Part shown: positions 6,765-10,137 of the stretch, in pieces | How positions within the stretch are numbered: position 1 is the stretch's first letter | How the letters are laid out: every line of letters starts with the position of its first letter | Assembly (NCBI GenBank): GCA_019323665.1 | Contig: JAHWHA010000087.1 | Location: forward strand, 1 to 10,137 | Length of the DNA stretch: 10,137 nt | Direction of reading: 5' to 3' | Source: Candidatus Woesearchaeota archaeon | GTDB lineage: Archaea > Nanobdellota > Nanobdellia > Woesearchaeales > JAGVZT01 | Program-made: the position numbers and the translations under genes | Notes under the pieces: generated by a model | Databases searched by the model: none | Told to the model about the DNA's origin: nothing | What the model saw: the letters and a program-made list of their open reading frames with translations, nothing else

Positions 6765-8095
6765 ATGCAGAGCAGGTTGCAGATTATGTGCTGAAAGCGC
6801 TTTTGAAGAGAAGAGTAGATGATGCAGTGGTGATGGCCTCAGAGCGCATATCTCAACAGATTAAATTCTCAAACAACAAAGTGAATGCCATCAAGACACT
6901 GGAGCAGAATAGCGTGAGTTTATTCGCAGTTAAAGATAAGAGGCTTGTTTCAACAGCAATAAGAGATATCTCAACTGCCTCAGCAGACTCAGTTGTGGAT
7001 AAGGTGATAGATTTCCTAAAAAGTGCACCAGAGAATAAAGGTTATGGGGGGATTGCACAAGGCCCTTTCAAATACAGCGAAATCTCACGAGGTTTTGATA
7101 AAGAAGTGATGAGTAACCCTCAACTGGGGGCAGAGCTTGTTGAGCAGGCAATTTCCAGGGCAGTTGATTTGGGCATTGAAAGATCTGCAGGTGTGCTTGA
7201 GTTGAGCAACGACGATATTTTTCTTAAAAGTTCAAATAGTGTTGATGTGAGCGATAAAGCCACTAGATTGTATTTTTCAATGAGATGCTTTGCAGACAAA
7301 GAGGCATCAGGACATATGGTCACTGCTTCCAGGGATTTGAGAGGCTTTGAAGTTGAAGCGGCTGTTAATAAAGCTGCCCATATTGCCGAGATGGCAAAAA
7401 AGCCAGAGGCAGTTGAGCCAGGGAAATATGCTGTACTGTTTGACCATTTGGCATTCTCAAATATGCTGGATAGAGCGGGCATGGCTGCGTCTGCGTTTTC
7501 AGTAGAAGCAGGTTTATCCTTCCTTGCTGATAGGCTAGGCCAGAAGGTTGCTAGCGACATAGTGACCTTAAAAGATTCAGGTAACCTTGAGAATGGGTTT
7601 GGCTCAGATAAGTTTGATGAAGAGGGAGTTCCAACAAGAGAAAACACAATTATTGAATCAGGCAAATTGAACACTTATCTGCATAACACCTCTACAGCGA
7701 AAAGGTTCAACACAACCACAACAGCAAATGCTGGCCTTGTTTCACCAACTACCTTCAATCTTGTGCTCAAGCCAGGAAAGCATAGTTTTGAAAGCCTGCT
7801 GAGTACCATTAAACGAGGACTTTATATAACTAACGTGTGGTATACAAGATTCCAGAATTATCACTCTGGTGATTTTTCCACGATACCACGTGATGGTATC
7901 TTTCTGATTGAAAATGGTGAGATTAAGCATGCAGTTAAGGAATTGAGAGTGAGTGACAATATGATAAATCTGCTGCAGTCAATATCAGCTATAGGTAGTG
8001 AACCAAAGCAGATCTTCGGATGGGAGGTCGAGACACCAGTTGTGACACCTATGGCTGTTGTTGATGATTTAAGAATCACAAAATCAGAGGGTTAG
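6761..8095 (+). CDS. tldE: TldE (PmbA-like), non-catalytic partner of TldD
   Basis: This protein is 444 residues long when started at the ATG of the ATGA overlap with tldD. An in-frame GTG at 6716 would add 15 residues that lie wholly inside tldD and have no family counterpart, so it is rejected. It is related to TldD but lacks the H-E-x-x-x-H zinc motif, as expected for TldE, which builds half of the proteolytic chamber. C-terminal blocks T-T-T-T-A-N-A-G-L-V-S-P and Y-H-S-G-D-F-S are typical of the family. The gene ends one base before the pan start codon, so tldD, tldE and pan very probably form one transcription unit. No ribosome-binding site is obvious; coupling to tldD translation is the likely initiation route. 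Confidence 0.92.
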   Translation: MNAEQVADYVLKALLKRRVDDAVVMASERISQQIKFSNNKVNAIKTLEQNSVSLFAVKDKRLVSTAIRDISTASADSVVDKVIDFLKSAPENKGYGGIAQGPFKYSEISRGFDKEVMSNPQLGAELVEQAISRAVDLGIERSAGVLELSNDDIFLKSSNSVDVSDKATRLYFSMRCFADKEASGHMVTASRDLRGFEVEAAVNKAAHIAEMAKKPEAVEPGKYAVLFDHLAFSNMLDRAGMAASAFSVEAGLSFLADRLGQKVASDIVTLKDSGNLENGFGSDKFDEEGVPTRENTIIESGKLNTYLHNTSTAKRFNTTTTANAGLVSPTTFNLVLKPGKHSFESLLSTIKRGLYITNVWYTRFQNYHSGDFSTIPRDGIFLIENGEIKHAVKELRVSDNMINLLQSISAIGSEPKQIFGWEVETPVVTPMAVVDDLRITKSEG

Positions 8096-8096
8096 T

Positions 8097-9242
8097 ATGA
8101 TGAAAGAGAATGCAAAGACAAGGGAAGGTATCTATTATGGCTATACTGCGGACATATCTCATCTTGAAGAAGAGAACCGCGTGTTGAGATCAACTGTGGC
8201 ATCGCTGCGTGAAGAGGTGATGCGCTTCAAACGCACACCCTTGCTTGTGTGCGAGGTTACAGAACTAAATGAGGGCAAGGCGCTTGTAAGGCTACCAAAT
8301 GGTAATCTATTCTATGTTGATGTTAGTAACGGCTGCCCGAAGTTGAAACCGGGAGATTTTGCGCTGGCTCACCAGAAAAATTTGACACTTGTTGATAAGG
8401 TGCCAATTTCAAAACAGTTCAATGTCGACAAATTTGTAATTATGGATAAGCCCACTGTCTCTTGGGCAGACATAGGCGGACTGAACACACAGATTGAGGA
8501 GATACAAGAGGTTGTTGAGCTCCCTCTAAAAAAACCAGAGCTTTTCAAGACAGTTGGCATAACTCCTCCAAAAGCGATACTCCTCCACGGGCCGCCTGGC
8601 ACTGGCAAAACTTTGCTTGCAAAAGCAGTAGCCAATTCAACAAACTCAACTTTCATAGAGATTGTCGCCTCTGAACTTGTGCAGAAATTCATAGGTGAAG
8701 GCGCAAAACTTGTGAATGAGATATTCAAGCTTGCGAAAGAAAAGGCACCGTCAATTATATTCATAGATGAACTAGATGCAATAGCTGCTACGCGTGTTGA
8801 GATAGGCACGAGCGGTGAGCGAGAGGTGCAAAGAACATTTATGCAGCTTCTAGCAGAGATAGACGGCTTTAAACCCTTGGGAGATGTCAAGGTAATAGGG
8901 TGCACCAACCGAAAGGATATTCTTGACCCAGCAATCCTAAGGCCTGGAAGACTGGACAGGCAGATCTTTGTTCCAATACCTGACGGAGAAGGCCGCAAAG
9001 AGATACTTAAGATCCATACACAGAAAATGAGTCTCAGCAAATCAGTCGATCTGGCAAAGCTGTCCAACAATATGGAGGAATTCTCAGGCGCGGAGATACA
9101 AGCAGTGTGCACAGAGGCTGGCTATTACGCAATACGGGCAAACCGTAAACATCTTGTACTGTCAGACTTTGTTAATGCCATCGAGAAAGTTAAGCTGCGA
9201 GAAGAGTTTGAGGCAAAGGATTACGAGGAGATGTTTGTTTGA
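8097..9242 (+). CDS. pan: Proteasome-activating nucleotidase (PAN), AAA ATPase
   Basis: PAN forms a hexameric ring that unfolds proteins and feeds them to the archaeal 20S proteasome. A coiled coil occupies about residues 19-45. An OB-fold domain follows at about 47-105, and the AAA module begins at W-A-D-I-G-G-L near residue 122. Walker A G-P-P-G-T-G-K-T is at 165-172. The aromatic pore loop K-F-I-G-E-G follows, then Walker B F-I-D-E with D224 and E225. The G-C-T-N-R sensor 1 and the R-P-G-R-L-D-R arginine fingers are present. At 381 residues it is shorter than well-studied PANs (about 400-430), the difference being at the N-terminus. The C-terminus is M-F-V, where the usual docking motif is hydrophobic-Tyr-X. 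An adjacent ATG at 8100 is an equally possible start. The gene follows tldE after one base and converges with the next gene, 4 bases apart. Confidence 0.93.
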   Translation: MMKENAKTREGIYYGYTADISHLEEENRVLRSTVASLREEVMRFKRTPLLVCEVTELNEGKALVRLPNGNLFYVDVSNGCPKLKPGDFALAHQKNLTLVDKVPISKQFNVDKFVIMDKPTVSWADIGGLNTQIEEIQEVVELPLKKPELFKTVGITPPKAILLHGPPGTGKTLLAKAVANSTNSTFIEIVASELVQKFIGEGAKLVNEIFKLAKEKAPSIIFIDELDAIAATRVEIGTSGEREVQRTFMQLLAEIDGFKPLGDVKVIGCTNRKDILDPAILRPGRLDRQIFVPIPDGEGRKEILKIHTQKMSLSKSVDLAKLSNNMEEFSGAEIQAVCTEAGYYAIRANRKHLVLSDFVNAIEKVKLREEFEAKDYEEMFV

Positions 9243-9246
9243 TTCT

Positions 9247-9654
9247 CTAATTCCCATTTCCCTCCAAATCCTCCAGTAGATTAAGCACCTTATTAACAGA
9301 ATCTGTACGTCTAACTACTGGATTGAAAAACCAAGGAGAACGCGTATTGTACTCACCAACCGCAAAAATATGTGGTTTCCCTGTTGTGATTGCAAGAGCC
9401 AAGGCAAAACCGAATTCCATCGGTAATGTTGTTCCACGTTCATCAGCAATGTAAATTAGTACATCACACTTTCTGATGCCTTTTACTTCATTTTGTGAGT
9501 AAATGGACGCAGTCTCTTGATTTGCATTATAGGGTTTAATATTCTTATGTGTTGTCCAGTCATAGGTGATCTCATGGCCTAAAGCTCTAAGTTTTCTGAA
9601 CACATCATGAACCAACTCTTTCTTTTCAAATTTTGCAGCAACATATATTTTCAT
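9247..9654 (-). CDS. Nucleoside 2-deoxyribosyltransferase-like protein
   Basis: This 135-residue protein has the compact Rossmann-like fold pattern of the nucleoside 2-deoxyribosyltransferase/RCL superfamily. That group transfers or hydrolyses the N-glycosidic bond of (deoxy)nucleosides or nucleotides. It starts with M-K-I-Y-V-A-A-K-F, where a small-residue turn follows strand 1. C-D-V-L-I-Y at residues 63-68 is a typical core strand. E80 in M-E-F-G-F-A-L-A is the probable nucleophile, followed by G-K-P-H-I. The late F-F-N-P-V-V-R block resembles the family's C-terminal active-site region. Substrate cannot be told; nucleotide salvage or removal of modified nucleotides are both possible. The ATG is supported by a TATA-like box centred about 25 bases upstream. 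It converges with pan and is probably transcribed alone. Confidence 0.75.
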   Translation of the reverse strand: MKIYVAAKFEKKELVHDVFRKLRALGHEITYDWTTHKNIKPYNANQETASIYSQNEVKGIRKCDVLIYIADERGTTLPMEFGFALALAITTGKPHIFAVGEYNTRSPWFFNPVVRRTDSVNKVLNLLEDLEGNGN

Positions 9655-9673
9655 AAGGTTGTTAGAGTTATTT

Positions 9674-9683
9674 CTATTTATAA
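9674..9683 (-). promoter_or_regulatory. TATA-like box for the deoxyribosyltransferase-like gene
   Basis: The minus strand reads TTATAAATAG, centred about 25 bases upstream of the ATG at 9654, again predicting a leaderless transcript. It lies just beyond the T-run that may end the small RNA gene. Confidence 0.5.
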
Positions 9684-9693
9684 TTATTTGCCT

Positions 9694-9773
9694 GAAAAAG
9701 TGCGTGCTCGGCAGTTACATCCGTCAGTCATCTCCTTGCGGATCCTTGGGTGTTCACTTCTTCATCGCACGCA
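9694..9773 (-). ncRNA. Candidate small structured RNA of about 73-80 bases
   Basis: In this non-coding gap the minus strand begins TGCGTGC at 9773 and ends with the exact complement GCACGCA at 9707-9701, a 7-bp closing stem around 59 bases. Inside, ATCCG pairs with CGGAT (9743-9739 with 9723-9719). A TATA-like box is centred near 9799, 26 bases upstream of the stem's first base, and a TTTTT run follows the stem one base later. The three signals agree on one RNA. C-box-like GCGATGA (9768-9762) and AGATGA (9732-9727 region) and a CTGA D-like box (9727-9724) occur, but in an order that does not fit a standard C/D guide RNA, and the terminal D position reads CCGA. It is not a tRNA: there is no T-loop and no D-arm. 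Class unknown; a divergent C/D sRNA is the leading guess. Confidence 0.45.
9695..9699 (-). terminator. T-run ending the small RNA candidate
   Basis: Five T on the minus strand follow the 3' arm of the closing stem after a single C. Stem plus T-run is a plausible archaeal terminator, though five T is short. Confidence 0.35.
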
Positions 9774-9793
9774 AATATGCATAATCAAGAATT

Positions 9794-9803
9794 CTATTTA
9801 AAT
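9794..9803 (-). promoter_or_regulatory. TATA-like box for the small RNA candidate
   Basis: The minus strand reads ATTTAAATAG, centred about 26 bases upstream of the first base of the closing stem at 9773. The surrounding sequence is AT-rich, so the match alone would be weak; its exact spacing to the stem is what supports it. Confidence 0.4.
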
Positions 9804-9823
9804 TGTTTGGAAATCAAAATTTA

Positions 9824-9844
9824 TTGAGGTTCAAAGAACCTTAA
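9824..9844 (-). terminator. Hairpin at the trm5 stop codon, possible terminator
   Basis: AGGTTC and GAACCT (9827-9832 and 9836-9841) form a perfect 6-bp inverted repeat with a 3-base loop spanning the trm5 TGA. On the minus strand it is followed by T-rich sequence including TTTTG. This could end trm5 transcription before the small RNA promoter. Confidence 0.35.
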
Positions 9845-10136
9845 AATCAACACACACTCTGTAAATACCTGGCGCAAAATTACCACACTTTACATTAGCA
9901 ATCATTTTACAGTTGCGGCCTTTTGCTGTGCATGCTTTTTTGATTTTATCAATTGTGCTATTTGGGAACTCAGCTTCAGAAGCAAAATCATAGAAATGTA
10001 TTATAGAGTCTGGCTTTGAGGCTGAAAGCGCAACGTCAAGGAACTGGTCTGCGGTTTTTGGCAGAGGCATCACTATCCTGTCAAATTTACCCAATTGAGG
10101 AACAATTTCCCTTGCGTCACCAAGTATAGCCTCTGC
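9831..10136 (-). CDS. trm5: tRNA (guanine-37-N1)-methyltransferase Trm5, C-terminal part (5' end outside window)
   Basis: The last 101 residues of an archaeal Trm5 are present. This enzyme uses S-adenosylmethionine to methylate N1 of G37 next to the anticodon, which prevents frameshifting. The frame is open to the window edge, and the TTG at 10092-10094 is internal, since the upstream residues G-D-A-R-E-I-V-P fit the family. Further matches are K-F-D-R-I-V-M-P-L-P-K (class I methyltransferase catalytic loop), the strand I-I-H-F-Y-D-F-A, and the C-terminal R-V-C-V-D-F. The position often occupied by N in N-L-P is P here (P-L-P); some archaeal relatives may share this, and I cannot judge its effect. 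A relative in the Trm5/Tyw2 group is the main alternative. The gene is followed by a hairpin at its stop codon. Confidence 0.82.
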   Translation of the reverse strand, partial: AEAILGDAREIVPQLGKFDRIVMPLPKTADQFLDVALSASKPDSIIHFYDFASEAEFPNSTIDKIKKACTAKGRNCKMIANVKCGNFAPGIYRVCVDFKVL

Positions 10137-10137
10137 A

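Noticed and set aside
7120..7674. 184-codon open frame antisense to tldE
   Set aside because: Ser/Ala/Leu-rich shadow of the coding strand with no recognisable domain.
8369..9112. 247-codon open frame antisense to pan
   Set aside because: Low-complexity Ser/Leu/Ile-rich translation typical of the complement of a strongly conserved AAA ATPase gene; no promoter or family resemblance.
9243..9275. Pyrimidine-rich stretch after pan as a terminator
   Set aside because: It lacks a continuous T-run and is coding sequence for the C-terminus of the convergent gene.
9684..9731. Fifteen-codon minus-strand open frame preceded by AAGGAG within the small RNA region
   Set aside because: The AAGGAG abuts the ATG with no spacer, genes here appear leaderless, and the frame runs through the closing stem and T-run. 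Too short to support as a gene without conservation.
9701..9773. tRNA gene suggested by a 73-base length with a 7-bp terminal stem
   Set aside because: On neither strand is there a T-loop TTC motif, a D-arm or a 5-bp anticodon stem at the right place.

Overview
This window reads as a piece of archaeal chromosome, most likely from a DPANN-type lineage (Woesearchaeota/Pacearchaeota-like). The case rests on an archaeal information-processing gene set: RNase P protein 3 (Rpp30), a TtuA/Ncs6-type tRNA thiolase, the proteasome-activating nucleotidase PAN, TldD/TldE and Trm5. TATA-like boxes centred about 25-28 bases upstream of start codons, with almost no Shine-Dalgarno signals, point to leaderless archaeal transcripts. 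One large surface protein begins with the K-R-G-Q-I-T-I-F class III signal/anchor typical of DPANN exported proteins. The lineage is inferred; no rRNA is present.

Layout from left to right. Positions 1-804 (+) hold the 3' part of a ThiI-like THUMP protein whose ATP-binding PP-loop has decayed. It converges, with a 4-base overlap, on rnp3 (801-1499, -). Positions 1577-4336 (-) encode a 919-residue anchored extracellular protein. It has a DPANN-type N-terminal region, a ZU5-like beta domain, a cysteine-rich segment with a calcium-loop motif, and a C-terminal TIM-barrel glycoside hydrolase with both catalytic glutamates. Four bases upstream of it is ttuA (4341-5240, -). A 111-base divergent promoter region (5241-5351) separates ttuA from a tight + strand operon of tldD (5352-6764), tldE (6761-8095) and pan (8097-9242). 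pan converges on a nucleoside 2-deoxyribosyltransferase-like gene (9247-9654, -). The 176-base gap after that (9655-9830) holds a probable small RNA gene (about 9694-9773, -) with its own TATA box, closing stem and T-run. The window ends in the 3' part of trm5 (9831-10136, -).

Two themes recur. One is tRNA maturation: a ThiI relative, RNase P protein, TtuA and Trm5. The other is protein turnover: PAN unfolds substrates for a proteasome, and TldD/TldE, encoded immediately upstream in the same operon, can degrade peptides. The least ordinary items are the pseudo-ThiI, the anchored ZU5-like/glycoside hydrolase fusion, and the unannotated small RNA candidate. No tRNA, rRNA, CRISPR array, insertion sequence or phage gene was seen.
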